Of a stretch of DNA of 64,000 bases, positions 1-7,780 are shown one piece after another. The position numbers and the translations under genes were made by a program. A model generated the notes under the pieces. The model ran no database searches, was not told the origin of the DNA, and was given only the letters and a program-made list of their open reading frames with translations. Each line of letters begins with the position of its first letter. The first letter of the stretch is position 1. Source of the DNA: an uncultured Phycisphaerales bacterium (GTDB lineage Bacteria > Planctomycetota > Phycisphaerae > Sedimentisphaerales > Anaerohalosphaeraceae); the NCBI GenBank assembly GCA_937868095.1, contig CALMLO010000014.1:186001-250000 (forward strand), read 5' to 3'.

Positions 1-827
1 TCCGGTACAAGAGCCAGCTCGCTGAAGCGGAAGACCGGCCCGTCTTGACAGACGTATTTGTCGTTAATCTGGCAATGGCCGCACTTGCCGACGCCGCATT
101 TCATCCGCCGTTCAAGGTTGACATAAATGTTTTCCTTCGATACGTGGGCGTCGGCCAGGGAAATCAGCACAAATTTATACATAATCGGCGGGCCGCAGAC
201 AAGAACAAGACTGCCGGCCAGCTCGTTTTCAATCTTGGGAATTAGGGTGGTGACAACGCCGACATTGCCGTGCCACTGTTCGTGGGCCTCGTCGATAGTT
301 TCCAGCACCTTCATATCTGTGCGCTTGTGCCACAGAGCAATTTCATCGCAGAAGAGCCGCATACTGTAAGTTTTGGTGCCGATCAGAACAATAATTTTGC
401 CGTAGTTACCTCGGTGATCCAGGGCATAGCGGATGAAAGACCGCTGGGGCACAAGACCGATACCGCCGCAGATAAAGACCAGATTTCTGCCCTTGGCCTC
501 TTCGATGGGATAGGTAGCGCCGTAAGGTCCGCGAATGCCCAGTTTATCCCCTGGCTGGAGTTTGTGAATAGCCCGCGTCAAACTGCCGACATTTCGCACC
601 ACCAGTTCGAGACCTTTTTGTGTAGGCGAAGAGGAAATGGAGATGGGGGCCTCTCCGATACCTGCCAGCGAAACCTCCACAAACTGTCCCGGCTGGTAGG
701 CAAGGTCTTGGCCGCAGTCCATTTCCAGGTGCATATACACTTCTGTGTCAGTCAGCATTTTCCGTTTGGTAATCGTGGCCATCTGCGGCAGGTAAATATC
801 CGTTTGACCGTTGCAGCATTCACACAT
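1..827 (-). CDS. Hydrogenase/sulfhydrogenase subunit gamma, FAD/NAD-binding (partial)
   Basis: The coding sequence reads leftward off the window edge, so the C-terminus is missing. It begins MCECCNGQTDIYLPQMATIT at an ATG at 825-827, with AGGAG about 8 bases upstream. The protein resembles the ferredoxin-NADP reductase/PyrK-like gamma subunit of cytoplasmic [NiFe] hydrogenases. It has a flavin-binding barrel with an APISISSS segment in the usual RxYS position, an NAD(P) site (FICGGIGLVPQ), a LVCGPPIMY segment, and the start of a [2Fe-2S] motif (CGVGKCGHC). The family passes electrons between the iron-sulfur beta subunit and NAD(P). It lies 33 bases after the beta subunit in the rex operon. 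The catalytic subunits would be expected just beyond the left edge. The family call is firm; hydrogenase versus sulfur or sulfite reductase is inferred. Confidence 0.85.
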   Translation of the reverse strand, partial: MCECCNGQTDIYLPQMATITKRKMLTDTEVYMHLEMDCGQDLAYQPGQFVEVSLAGIGEAPISISSSPTQKGLELVVRNVGSLTRAIHKLQPGDKLGIRGPYGATYPIEEAKGRNLVFICGGIGLVPQRSFIRYALDHRGNYGKIIVLIGTKTYSMRLFCDEIALWHKRTDMKVLETIDEAHEQWHGNVGVVTTLIPKIENELAGSLVLVCGPPIMYKFVLISLADAHVSKENIYVNLERRMKCGVGKCGHCQINDKYVCQDGPVFRFSELALVP

Positions 828-860
828 ACTGAAATCTCCTCAGTTAAGTCGGTCGGCAGA

Positions 861-1904
861 TTAGCCGAGCTGGGTATCCTGGATTAAACGATTATACACA
901 TCGACAGGGTTGGCGATTTTGGCCGTACAGGCCGTAATGCACCGTCCGCAGCCGACACAGGCGATTTCCCCTCCGATTTTTGCCGGTACATATTTGCCTT
1001 TGCGGTACAGCCGATGGCGAAAACGGGCGGACCGTTCTTTGCGGAAATTGTGATTGCCGGCAACAACGGCGAAGTGTTCGAGCAGACAGCCGTCCCAGCA
1101 GCGGGCGCGCTGTCCGTTTTTCAAGTTCCAATCGACCTGATCCTGAACATCGAAGCAGTAGCAGGTGGGGCAGACCATATTGCACGAGCCGCAGGAGTAG
1201 CACAGACGTGCCTTTTCTTCCCAGACGGGGTGGTTGTAATGCTGTTCAAGAAGTTTAGGAAGAAAGGAGGGCTTGCACAGAAGCACATGCTTGTTGAGCC
1301 CGGCGGCGTTATAGTCCCAAACGGCTTTTCGGGCTTTCAGGTCTGCTTCAGAAGCAGGGGCCGACGCTCCGGCCAGCCGGAGAAGCTCCTGCCCCTTGTC
1401 GGTAGCGGCATCGGCCAGGATGGAGCCGTCTTTGAGAACCGTCAGGAGAATATCATACCCCTTGCTGATGGTGGCCGTACCCATGGAAGAAGCAAAAACA
1501 TTGATGCTTGGCCTAACCACATCGAGAGCAATGATGGTGATTTGTTTGCGGCGGTCCATGTAGTGCTTATCGTAATAACCTTGCCTGAACAGTTCGTCCG
1601 TCTGAAGAATGGCGGCCAGGTCATAGGGGTGTACCCCCAGCAAAATCATCGGTTTGCCTTCGTAAACACTTTGATAAGGGCCGAAGACCTCAAACTCGAG
1701 AAGAGGTTCGACCTGCGGGAGGACATACTTTTTCGGAGGGAGAATGGTGACATCGTAATCGAGCCGCAGGTCGGCGGGGCTGCTCAGAGGGCCGAAGGCG
1801 AAGCGGTCGTCTTTTGCTTGAGGGGCTATTACGGGCCGGCCGGTCTTCAGCATCGCTGAGACAAATTCATCGAACTGCTGTGAGGTGAATTTCCGTACAC
1901 TCAT
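861..1904 (-). CDS. Hydrogenase/sulfhydrogenase subunit beta, 4Fe-4S dicluster protein
   Basis: This is a 347-residue cytoplasmic iron-sulfur protein of the HydB/HyhB or anaerobic sulfite reductase A type. Two cysteine clusters near the C-terminus (CYSCGSCNMVCPTCYCF and CVGCGRCITACTAKIANP) each fit [4Fe-4S] binding. The N-terminal half matches the family's non-ferredoxin region (EVFGPYQSVYEGKPMILLGV). In the family it relays electrons between the flavin gamma subunit and the hydrogenase module. The ATG at 1902-1904 was chosen over an in-frame TTG at 1911-1913, because the AGGA at 1916-1919 is well spaced only for the ATG. It follows rex by 35 bases and precedes the gamma subunit by 33, so all three are probably one transcript under Rex control. 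Substrate specificity (H2, polysulfide or sulfite) cannot be settled from this subunit. Confidence 0.88.
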   Translation of the reverse strand: MSVRKFTSQQFDEFVSAMLKTGRPVIAPQAKDDRFAFGPLSSPADLRLDYDVTILPPKKYVLPQVEPLLEFEVFGPYQSVYEGKPMILLGVHPYDLAAILQTDELFRQGYYDKHYMDRRKQITIIALDVVRPSINVFASSMGTATISKGYDILLTVLKDGSILADAATDKGQELLRLAGASAPASEADLKARKAVWDYNAAGLNKHVLLCKPSFLPKLLEQHYNHPVWEEKARLCYSCGSCNMVCPTCYCFDVQDQVDWNLKNGQRARCWDGCLLEHFAVVAGNHNFRKERSARFRHRLYRKGKYVPAKIGGEIACVGCGRCITACTAKIANPVDVYNRLIQDTQLG

Positions 1905-1939
1905 GGTTTTCAATTCCTATGGTTCTATGATTTTCTTGT

Positions 1940-2554
1940 TTATAAGTAATAAGGCAAAATTCCGAGTTGAGAAGCCAAGTCAATATCTATTTTTTTCACA
2001 GAGGCCAGGACTTTCAGATGACAGGGAGAAAAATTCAAAAGTCCTCGGATGCCGGCTTTAGTTAGTTTGTCGGCCACGGCTTGAGCTGCCTCGGCGGGTA
2101 CAGCCAGAATGGCCAGCCGAATTTTCCGGTTTTTCAGAGTGGATATTCGGTGCACATTTTCAATTGTCAAAGTGCCGATTTTCTTTCCGATTTTTTTTGG
2201 ATTATTGTCAAAAACCGCTGCAATTTCAAGATTAAAAGAAGAAAATCCCGGATAAGCCACCAGAGCGGTTCCAATGCGTCCGGCCCCAACCAAGGCCGTT
2301 TTTTGCTTTTTATCCAGTTTCAGAATTCGCCGGATGCGCTGCGCGGTTGTTTGTACCGGATACCCCACCCCGCGCCGGCCGAAGGTGCCGAAATAGGACA
2401 AATCCTTTCGAATTTGATGGGGATTCAGGCCAAACCGAATGGCCAGCTCTCGGCTGGAAATGGTTTCTTCCTTCTCTTCTTCGAGGAGTGAAAAACCCCG
2501 CAGGTACATCGGCAGCCGTTGGATGGTTTCGTCCGGTATCCTGCGGTAGTTCAT
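1940..2554 (-). CDS. rex: Redox-sensing transcriptional repressor Rex
   Basis: A 204-residue Rex protein of normal family length. The N-terminal winged helix shows the Rex signature (ISSRELAIRFGLNPHQIRKD, then LSYFGTFGRRGVGYPV). It is followed by a Rossmann NADH-binding domain with GAGRIGTALVAY and a DNNPKKIG segment. Rex releases DNA when the NADH/NAD+ ratio rises and so derepresses fermentative and hydrogenase genes. The start ATG at 2552-2554 has AGAGGACAGGA upstream. The gene is first in a unit with the hydrogenase beta and gamma genes. A Rex operator sits just upstream of its start codon (2575-2594), so autoregulation is expected. Confidence 0.97.
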   Translation of the reverse strand: MNYRRIPDETIQRLPMYLRGFSLLEEEKEETISSRELAIRFGLNPHQIRKDLSYFGTFGRRGVGYPVQTTAQRIRRILKLDKKQKTALVGAGRIGTALVAYPGFSSFNLEIAAVFDNNPKKIGKKIGTLTIENVHRISTLKNRKIRLAILAVPAEAAQAVADKLTKAGIRGLLNFSPCHLKVLASVKKIDIDLASQLGILPYYL

Positions 2555-2574
2555 TATCCTGTCCTCTATTTCTA

Positions 2575-2594
2575 TTTGTGCTCACAATCACAAA
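2575..2594 (-). promoter_or_regulatory. Rex operator
   Basis: The 20-bp palindrome TTTGTGCTCACAATCACAAA contains the published Rex consensus TTGTGA-N6-TCACAA with a single mismatch (TTGTGC-N6-TCACAA at 2576-2593). It lies between the predicted transcription start (about 2598) and the rex start codon, a position suited to roadblock or promoter-clearance repression of rex and the hydrogenase genes. Confidence 0.85.
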
Positions 2595-2604
2595 TAATGG
2601 CCGG

Positions 2605-2633
2605 ACTATACCGCATTGGTCCAAATTCGTCAA
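2605..2633 (-). promoter_or_regulatory. Housekeeping promoter of the rex-hydrogenase operon
   Basis: On the minus strand a -35 TTGACG (2628-2633) is separated by exactly 17 bases from a -10 TATAGT (2605-2610). Both are one base from the sigma-70 consensus. The predicted start falls near 2598, immediately before the Rex operator. Confidence 0.75.
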
Positions 2634-2760
2634 TAGAGTTGCGGCAGAAATTCTGAAAAATTTTACAAAAATACCACCGCCGGGTTTGCCTGATTTTCCA
2701 AAAACATCTCCATTCAGACCTTGCGGGGCTGTTTTACTGAGATTCAAAAAGATATCGTGC

Positions 2761-2789
2761 TTGACATTACTTTTAAATCGGCTTAACCT
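2761..2789 (+). promoter_or_regulatory. Possible promoter of the zinc-ribbon gene
   Basis: A perfect -35 TTGACA (2761-2766) is followed after 17 bases by TAACCT (2784-2789), a poor -10. It is the only reasonable candidate ahead of the small gene at 2826. Confidence 0.35.
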
Positions 2790-2825
2790 AACAATTTGCA
2801 TTTTTTCAGAAAGGAATCTCTGTCA

Positions 2826-3047
2826 ATGCCGATTTTTGAGTATAAATGTTCGGATTGTGGCAAGATTACGGAAGTGCTTGTCAAAGGGTCCCGCTCGCCC
2901 AAGCCGGCATGTGAACATTGTGGGTCTAAAAACACAAAAAAGCAATTTTCCACATTTTCTGCCAAAGTCAAGCAGACTCAATCGCCTCTCAAAGAAAACT
3001 GCCAATCCTGCCGGAACCAATCCTGTCCCTACTCAGGCGGAATGTAA
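2826..3047 (+). CDS. FmdB-family zinc-ribbon protein
   Basis: A 73-residue protein starting MPIFEYKCSDCGKITEVLV. This N-terminus is diagnostic of the FmdB/CxxC_CxxC putative regulatory family. Two CxxC pairs (CSDCG and CEHCG) form one zinc ribbon, and the tail adds CQSC and a later Cys. The ATG at 2826 was chosen over an in-frame ATG at 2796 because the family always begins MP(I/L)(Y/F)EY, and because AAAGGAA lies 9 bases upstream of it. The cellular role of the family is not established. The gene stands alone and converges on the beta-helix gene. Confidence 0.88.
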   Translation: MPIFEYKCSDCGKITEVLVKGSRSPKPACEHCGSKNTKKQFSTFSAKVKQTQSPLKENCQSCRNQSCPYSGGM

Positions 3048-3073
3048 GGTCTTTGCCCAAAAGCAGTTGAGAT

Positions 3074-5140
3074 TCAAAACACCCCTTTGAGCCAGTTTTC
3101 GCACAAGGGGATAAGCTGATTTAGATCTCCTGTCCATTGGCTGGACAGCCAGACCCAGTCGTCCAGGTTTACTCTGAAATCACTGTTGAAGTCGCCGCCG
3201 AGCAAGTCATCGGGACCCATCAGCCAGAATATGGCAAGGAGTTGGAGGTCGCCAAGCCCGACGGTGCCTGAATGATCGATGTCAGCAGTTTGACAATACT
3301 GATTTTCCGCACCGCAGTTGTCCATTCCCCATTGCAGCGATAGGAAGGCAAGGTCTTTTATGTTAACCCAGCCATCATCGTTCAGGTCTGCCGGATTAGC
3401 AGGGGGCGGCGGTGTGCCGGGCCATGCCTCCCACGCACCTGCCGGCGGAGTAATGTAGGTCCATCCGCCGCCGACATACATTTGGCGGCCGGCGCTGCTG
3501 CTGTTGGTAATCTGGACAGCCAGAAAATTGCCTGCCGGCACGGCAAAAGCGGCGCCGGAGGTTTTGAATTGAAAGAAATTTGCACTTCCGCTGAGTTTGG
3601 CCGAGGGCCCGCCGGCGACAAAAAGCCCCTCAGCGGCGTCAGCATAGCCGATTTGGATTTGAAAGGTGCTGCCGCTTACAGTCGTATTGAAAAGAATTTG
3701 CCCGTTCCAGCCATCTTCCGAAGAGAGAACGTCAAAATTGATTTCGCCAAGGGCAGGGGTGTCTGAAAGAAAAATGACAGAACCGCCGGCAGGAATCGTT
3801 TGCCATTGGCCCGGTTGATTGGGTTCCATTGTCATTAGCCCTTCACTTGCCGGATACCACGCTTGAACCTTGTAATTTGCCCCAGAATCCGCCAAGGGAA
3901 AAGAGTCCTGAAAGAGTGCGCTCAAAAGAAAAGGGGTATCTCCAATGCCGTTGCCGTCGAGGTCGCTGCCGTCATAGGGGCTGTAGTAATTGCCCATCTT
4001 GCACGAGAAAACAGCATCGGAATAAAGATAAGTGAAGGGGGTTTGGGAATGCCAGTTTTCCCCGCCGGCCATGCGATAATACAGAAATGCTGTTGCTGTG
4101 TTGTCATCGAACTGATTTCGTGTGAGCGTATTTTGCTCTGATTCATAGCAATAAATACCGTAGGTGTTGTTCCCTCGAATAATATTGCCGATAAACTGAT
4201 TGCGGCTGCTCCGAAGTTCGATGCCGTACAGCGCATTGTTCTCAAAATAGTTGCCTGTGATGGTGTTGTAATTGGCAGCACTGATCAGCTCAAGTCCGCG
4301 GCTGTTTGAAGTGCAGAGATTCTGGCTGATAACATGATATTTTGCATTGCTCAAGCTGATAGCCGCATAGTCTTGGTGAGAAAGGCATGTATTCGATTGA
4401 AGTGTATTCAGGTCGGAATCATCTATTTCAATTCCGTGGATATGGTTTGCCTCCAGAATATTGTTGAAAAGGAGATTGCGGGTGCTGCCGACTTGTACGG
4501 TGATGCCTGACTGGCCGGAAAAGGAGACATCATTGGAGAGGATACGGTTGCCTGTAGTGCCGGTCAGATAAATGCCGGCGTTGGTGTTATAGAAGCAAAG
4601 ATTTTTTTGCAGCGTATTGTTGGCTCCGCCGGTCAGAAAAATGCCTCTGTAATTTTTATTTGTGCTGTCCCAGCCGCAGCGATTGTTTTCGATTGTGCAA
4701 GAGTTGACCCCGATAAGGGCAATGGCGGCGGCATTATTCGACGTGGCCCCGTAAATGCTGAAGCTGCGAAAGGTTACGAAGTTTCCGGTGATAGAGACGG
4801 CGTGCGTACTATTCGATTTGGCCTGAATAAATGTTTGAAGAGGGCCGCTTTCGGATTCGATGGTAAGATGGGCAAGAGAGACAGAAATGTTTTCTATATA
4901 AATCCCTGAGCCGTGTCCAGTTCCGCTGGAGCCGACAATGATAGTTACTGCATTCGGATCAGATGCGGAGCCGGCGACGGCGGCATTGACGGCGGCCTGA
5001 ATGGTGGTAAAGGCCGTTTCCCAGGTGAGACCGCCTGTGTTGCTGCCGTGGTCTGCAACATATAAGGTCTTTGCAGATAAAGAGTTATAGAAAACAAGAG
5101 AAAAAGACAGAAAAAGAAGATAATTGACATGTGCCTTCAT
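3074..5140 (-). CDS. Secreted parallel beta-helix protein with C-terminal dockerin-like repeats
   Basis: A 688-residue exported protein. The start used is the ATG at 5138-5140, which has GGGAGG 7 bases upstream and gives a clean signal peptide (MKAHVNYLLFLSFSLVFYNS then LSA). An in-frame start 5 codons upstream lacks these features. Residues about 25-400 are a right-handed beta-helix with many short N-rich turns (for example NTLQSNTCLSH and NAAAIALIGVNSCTIENNRC), as in NosD/PbH1 carbohydrate-active or adhesive proteins. A non-repetitive region follows. The C-terminus has three EF-hand/dockerin-type I-like calcium loops (DLNDDGWVNIKDL, DIDHSGTVGLGDL, DFNSDFRVNLDDW). Planctomycete secreted enzymes often carry such tails. 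No catalytic residues could be assigned, so enzyme versus surface adhesin is open. Confidence 0.82.
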   Translation of the reverse strand: MKAHVNYLLFLSFSLVFYNSLSAKTLYVADHGSNTGGLTWETAFTTIQAAVNAAVAGSASDPNAVTIIVGSSGTGHGSGIYIENISVSLAHLTIESESGPLQTFIQAKSNSTHAVSITGNFVTFRSFSIYGATSNNAAAIALIGVNSCTIENNRCGWDSTNKNYRGIFLTGGANNTLQKNLCFYNTNAGIYLTGTTGNRILSNDVSFSGQSGITVQVGSTRNLLFNNILEANHIHGIEIDDSDLNTLQSNTCLSHQDYAAISLSNAKYHVISQNLCTSNSRGLELISAANYNTITGNYFENNALYGIELRSSRNQFIGNIIRGNNTYGIYCYESEQNTLTRNQFDDNTATAFLYYRMAGGENWHSQTPFTYLYSDAVFSCKMGNYYSPYDGSDLDGNGIGDTPFLLSALFQDSFPLADSGANYKVQAWYPASEGLMTMEPNQPGQWQTIPAGGSVIFLSDTPALGEINFDVLSSEDGWNGQILFNTTVSGSTFQIQIGYADAAEGLFVAGGPSAKLSGSANFFQFKTSGAAFAVPAGNFLAVQITNSSSAGRQMYVGGGWTYITPPAGAWEAWPGTPPPPANPADLNDDGWVNIKDLAFLSLQWGMDNCGAENQYCQTADIDHSGTVGLGDLQLLAIFWLMGPDDLLGGDFNSDFRVNLDDWVWLSSQWTGDLNQLIPLCENWLKGVF

Positions 5141-5197
5141 TACCCAACCTCCCAAACCTCAAATGCTTTTTACACACTGTCGAAGTTTGAAATTCAA

Positions 5198-5226
5198 ATT
5201 ATAACCTTTCAGTTGGCAAAAATCAA
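5198..5226 (-). promoter_or_regulatory. Promoter of the beta-helix protein gene
   Basis: On the minus strand TTGATT (5221-5226), 17 bases, then a perfect TATAAT (5198-5203). It lies about 58 bases before the start codon. The rest of the 5141-5444 gap is AT-rich, with no gene recognised. Confidence 0.7.
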
Positions 5227-5444
5227 CCTATTTTATCAGGCCAAAGGCAATAAGGGATATATCGGACACACTTTTGTGTTATTGTGCGTCTTTGGGAAGA
5301 GGGTGAGTGAAGAAAATTGACGAAAAAAAGAACAAATGAAAAAATCGCTCTTGTGGGGTTAAAATGGGGGTAATAGTTTTGAGAAGATGCAAAGCGTGCA
5401 AAAGTGCGCAGGGAAAATCTGTTAGAGAGTCGGCTTGAAAAAAG

Positions 5445-6230
5445 TTAGTCGGAAGCGACGGCAAACTCCTTTTTACGACTGTTGAGCTGAGCTTTCAGTC
5501 GGGCAAGGATGGACGAATGCATCTGAGAAACCCTCGATTCGGACAGGTCGAGCGTGGCCCCGATTTCCTTCATTGTCATTTCTTCATAATAGTAGAGGAT
5601 GATAATCAGCTTTTCCGCTCGGGTTAATCCTTTGGTCAAAAGGTTTTTCAAGTCGCGTTTCTGTGCTTCAACGACGGGATTTTTGCTGCGGCGGTCCTCG
5701 ATGATGTCGATTTCCCGAATATCTTTATCCCCTTCGGAGTCGTTAAAATGGGTGTTAAGAGAAACCAGCCCGATAGCATTGGCGTCCCGCTGAAGGCGAC
5801 GAAACTCATGTTTTTCCAGTTCCATTTCCTCGGCCAATTCCTCTTCCGTAGGAAGACGTCCCAAGTGAGCTTCCAGGACCTGGGTGGCCTTATCGAGCTG
5901 GTTGGCCCGAGCCCGAACCAGACGAGGGGCCCAATCACCATCGCGGAGGTAATCTAAAATGCTGCCTCGGATGCGAGGGGTACAGTAAGTTTCAAATTTA
6001 ACCCCTCGATTAGGGTCGAACGCATCGATAGCATCCTTGAGACCGAAGTTACCGGCACTAATGAGATCGTCAAGTTCGACTTTGTTGGGGAGTTTGGCCA
6101 GGATTCTTTCGGCAGTATATTTGACCAAAGGCAGATAGTGTTCCCACAATTGATTGTGTGCTTGTTGGGAGCGAGTTCGAAAGAACTCGTCCCAGACCTG
6201 TGCAACATTTGCAAGACGGGTGGTTTTCAT
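5445..6230 (-). CDS. fliA: Flagellar sigma factor FliA (sigma-28)
   Basis: A 261-residue sigma-70-family factor of the FliA/WhiG group. Region 2 shows the sigma-28 pattern (LPNKVELDDLISAGNFGLKD, FDPNRGVKFETYCTPRIRGS). Region 3 is present (GRLPTEEELAEEM). Region 4 carries the helix-turn-helix MTMKEIGATLDLSESRVSQM. It directs RNA polymerase to late flagellar and motility promoters. The start has GGAGG 7 bases upstream. It lies 148 bases downstream of flhG, and a sigma-28-like promoter spans that gap (6354-6381), suggesting autoregulation in addition to read-through from the merR unit. No flgM anti-sigma gene was found in the window. Confidence 0.96.
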   Translation of the reverse strand: MKTTRLANVAQVWDEFFRTRSQQAHNQLWEHYLPLVKYTAERILAKLPNKVELDDLISAGNFGLKDAIDAFDPNRGVKFETYCTPRIRGSILDYLRDGDWAPRLVRARANQLDKATQVLEAHLGRLPTEEELAEEMELEKHEFRRLQRDANAIGLVSLNTHFNDSEGDKDIREIDIIEDRRSKNPVVEAQKRDLKNLLTKGLTRAEKLIIILYYYEEMTMKEIGATLDLSESRVSQMHSSILARLKAQLNSRKKEFAVASD

Positions 6231-6353
6231 GCTTAAACCTCCATGTTTATCACATTATTTTCCGCACATAAGCTGGCCTCGTCCGATAACATCGCAGCAG
6301 GTTCCTTTCTTCTGCATTCAAGCCGCGCGCAGCGAATGCGCAGAGGCGTTTAG

Positions 6354-6381
6354 TTATCGGCAAAAAGGCCGACCATCTTTA
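6354..6381 (-). promoter_or_regulatory. Sigma-28-type promoter of fliA
   Basis: On the minus strand TAAAG (TAAA at 6378-6381), 16 bases, then a perfect GCCGATAA (6354-6361). Enterobacterial FliA promoters have TAAA-N15-GCCGATAA, so the spacing is one base longer than usual. The -35 overlaps the end of flhG and the predicted start lies about 115 bases before fliA. Confidence 0.6.
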
Positions 6382-7206
6382 GAAAAACCAATTCACAACT
6401 TTTCGAAAGAACCCTTCATCGGCGGTCTGCATGGGTGTGGTATGGGTCAATCGATTGCTGAGCAGCTGAATCCCCCGCGAAAAGGGAGACTTTGGAAACG
6501 CCAGCACGACCGGCTTCTGCATGCAGACGGCAGTTTGCAAATACTCATCTCGGCAGAGAACACCCGCTTCATAAATCGGCGTAGCCAGGAATCGGTCGGC
6601 TACCTGGGCAATCTGCCGGCATATTTTTTTGCCTTCTTCAAACGAAGGAGCCATATTCACCAGGAGCATGATGCGGCCGGAGTACTTTCTGGCCGCCAGG
6701 ACCTTGATTACTGCATAGGCATCGGTAATAGCCGCCGGCTCCGGCGTAGTGACCACAAGCGTATAGTCAGCCGCCAGACAAAACCCGATAACATTGCGGC
6801 CGATGCCGGCCCCTGTATCTATTAAAATCATATCGGACCTTTTCTGAAGCTGATGAAGCTGGCTGAGCAGCCCATGATGCTGAAAGGCAGACAGATCAGC
6901 CAACTCTTGCAGTCCGGAGCCCCCGCAGATGACCTCAACGCCGGCCGGCCCGAGGTGCGTAATTTGCTCCAGCGTCTTTCGGCCGGCAATCACATGCGAT
7001 AAGTTATATCGGCAGCTGATGTTCATCATCACATCCAGATTTCCCAACCCCAGATCAGCATCGATTAAAACGATTCGCTGACCGATAGAGGCCAAACTAA
7101 TGGCCAGGTTCAGGGATATATTGGTTTTCCCAACTCCGCCTTTGCCGCTGGCAACAGCCATCACTACGGCTCGGCCGTTCTCCTCTTCCCTATGTTCTGC
7201 TGTCAT
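6379..7206 (-). CDS. flhG: Flagellar number regulator FlhG/FleN, MinD-like ATPase
   Basis: A 275-residue MinD/ParA ATPase. The deviant Walker A GKGGVGKT is at residues 21-28, the A' motif LIDADLGLGN at about 47-56, and the DTGAG switch at about 136. The C-terminus ends in a short amphipathic segment (FFRKVVNWFF) suited to membrane contact. FlhG limits flagellar number and partners the GTPase FlhF. In some bacteria it also holds the FleQ activator in check, and a FleQ-like gene is present in this window at 15.3-16.7 kb. The gene follows a 138-residue unknown and a merR gene, and precedes fliA. FlhF, the usual upstream neighbour, is absent here. Confidence 0.93.
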   Translation of the reverse strand: MTAEHREEENGRAVVMAVASGKGGVGKTNISLNLAISLASIGQRIVLIDADLGLGNLDVMMNISCRYNLSHVIAGRKTLEQITHLGPAGVEVICGGSGLQELADLSAFQHHGLLSQLHQLQKRSDMILIDTGAGIGRNVIGFCLAADYTLVVTTPEPAAITDAYAVIKVLAARKYSGRIMLLVNMAPSFEEGKKICRQIAQVADRFLATPIYEAGVLCRDEYLQTAVCMQKPVVLAFPKSPFSRGIQLLSNRLTHTTPMQTADEGFFRKVVNWFF

Positions 7207-7249
7207 TCTGCCCTGCCTTCAATGCTGCAAGGAAACCTGTTGTCCAAGC

Positions 7250-7284
7250 GGGGCACGGTTTTTACCAAAGAACCGAGCCGCCCC
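7250..7284 (-). other. Stem-loop in the flhG leader
   Basis: GGGGC-A-CGGTT (7250-7260) pairs with AACCG-agcc-GCCCC (7271-7284) around a 10-base loop, giving two 5-bp helices with an internal bulge. It lies 44-78 bases before the flhG start. It has no U-run, so it is not an intrinsic terminator. It may affect mRNA stability or translation, or be incidental. Confidence 0.4.
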
Positions 7285-7363
7285 ACTCCATGGGTATTCT
7301 CCGGAAAACAACTCCGGTGTCCAAGGACTCTTTTTCATCGAGCGGTCAGCTCGAGAGGCGGTT

Positions 7364-7780
7364 TTATCGTGCGGCTTCGAGCTTGCTCTTCAGATGAGCC
7401 AGCAATTCAGCCGCAAGCCGATTATTCAAAAGATTTTCGGATAATTTCTGAATTTGCACCTTTAGATACTGCGTCGGATTATTGCGCAACAGATGATGGG
7501 CCTCCATATCCGGAACGGGTTCAATCTCCAGAAGGCCGTTGGCCTCAAATCGGACATGAGAGCTGTCGCAGAAAAGCAGCCGATTTCGGCATAGATGTTC
7601 ACGAAGCGCATCCGTCAGACACTGGGCAAACTCGGCTGTCGGCAAATCCTGGGGAATAAACCCCGCTTTATACCGGTCAAAGATATTTCGGCTGAGGATT
7701 TCCTTCCGCTGCTCAGTAAACTCGAGGATTTGCAGCAGCAGTTCCGTAACATTTTCGGTTTTTTCTGTTATAGTATTCAT
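7364..7780 (-). CDS. Conserved-looking hypothetical protein in the flhG unit
   Basis: A 138-residue acidic, probably cytoplasmic protein that I do not recognise. It has no signal peptide, membrane segment or known catalytic motif. The N-terminus is helical (TEKTENVTELLLQILEFTEQ), the middle is beta-rich (SHVRFEANGLLEIEP), and the C-terminus is a leucine-rich helix (LKVQIQKLSENLLNNRLAAE). Its ATG (7778-7780) overlaps the merR stop codon (7777-7779) in an ATGA junction, so translation is coupled. flhG starts 157 bases downstream. The context points to a role in flagellar regulation or placement, but that is inference only. Confidence 0.75.
   Translation of the reverse strand: MNTITEKTENVTELLLQILEFTEQRKEILSRNIFDRYKAGFIPQDLPTAEFAQCLTDALREHLCRNRLLFCDSSHVRFEANGLLEIEPVPDMEAHHLLRNNPTQYLKVQIQKLSENLLNNRLAAELLAHLKSKLEAAR

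Noticed and set aside
3080-3113. CCCCTT/AAGGGG inverted repeat near the convergent gene ends as a terminator
   Set aside because: Lies within the beta-helix coding region, has a 17-base loop and no T-run.
6258-6330. Twenty-codon upstream frame in the fliA leader as a regulatory peptide
   Set aside because: No ribosome site and no recognised attenuator structure; a short open frame is expected by chance.
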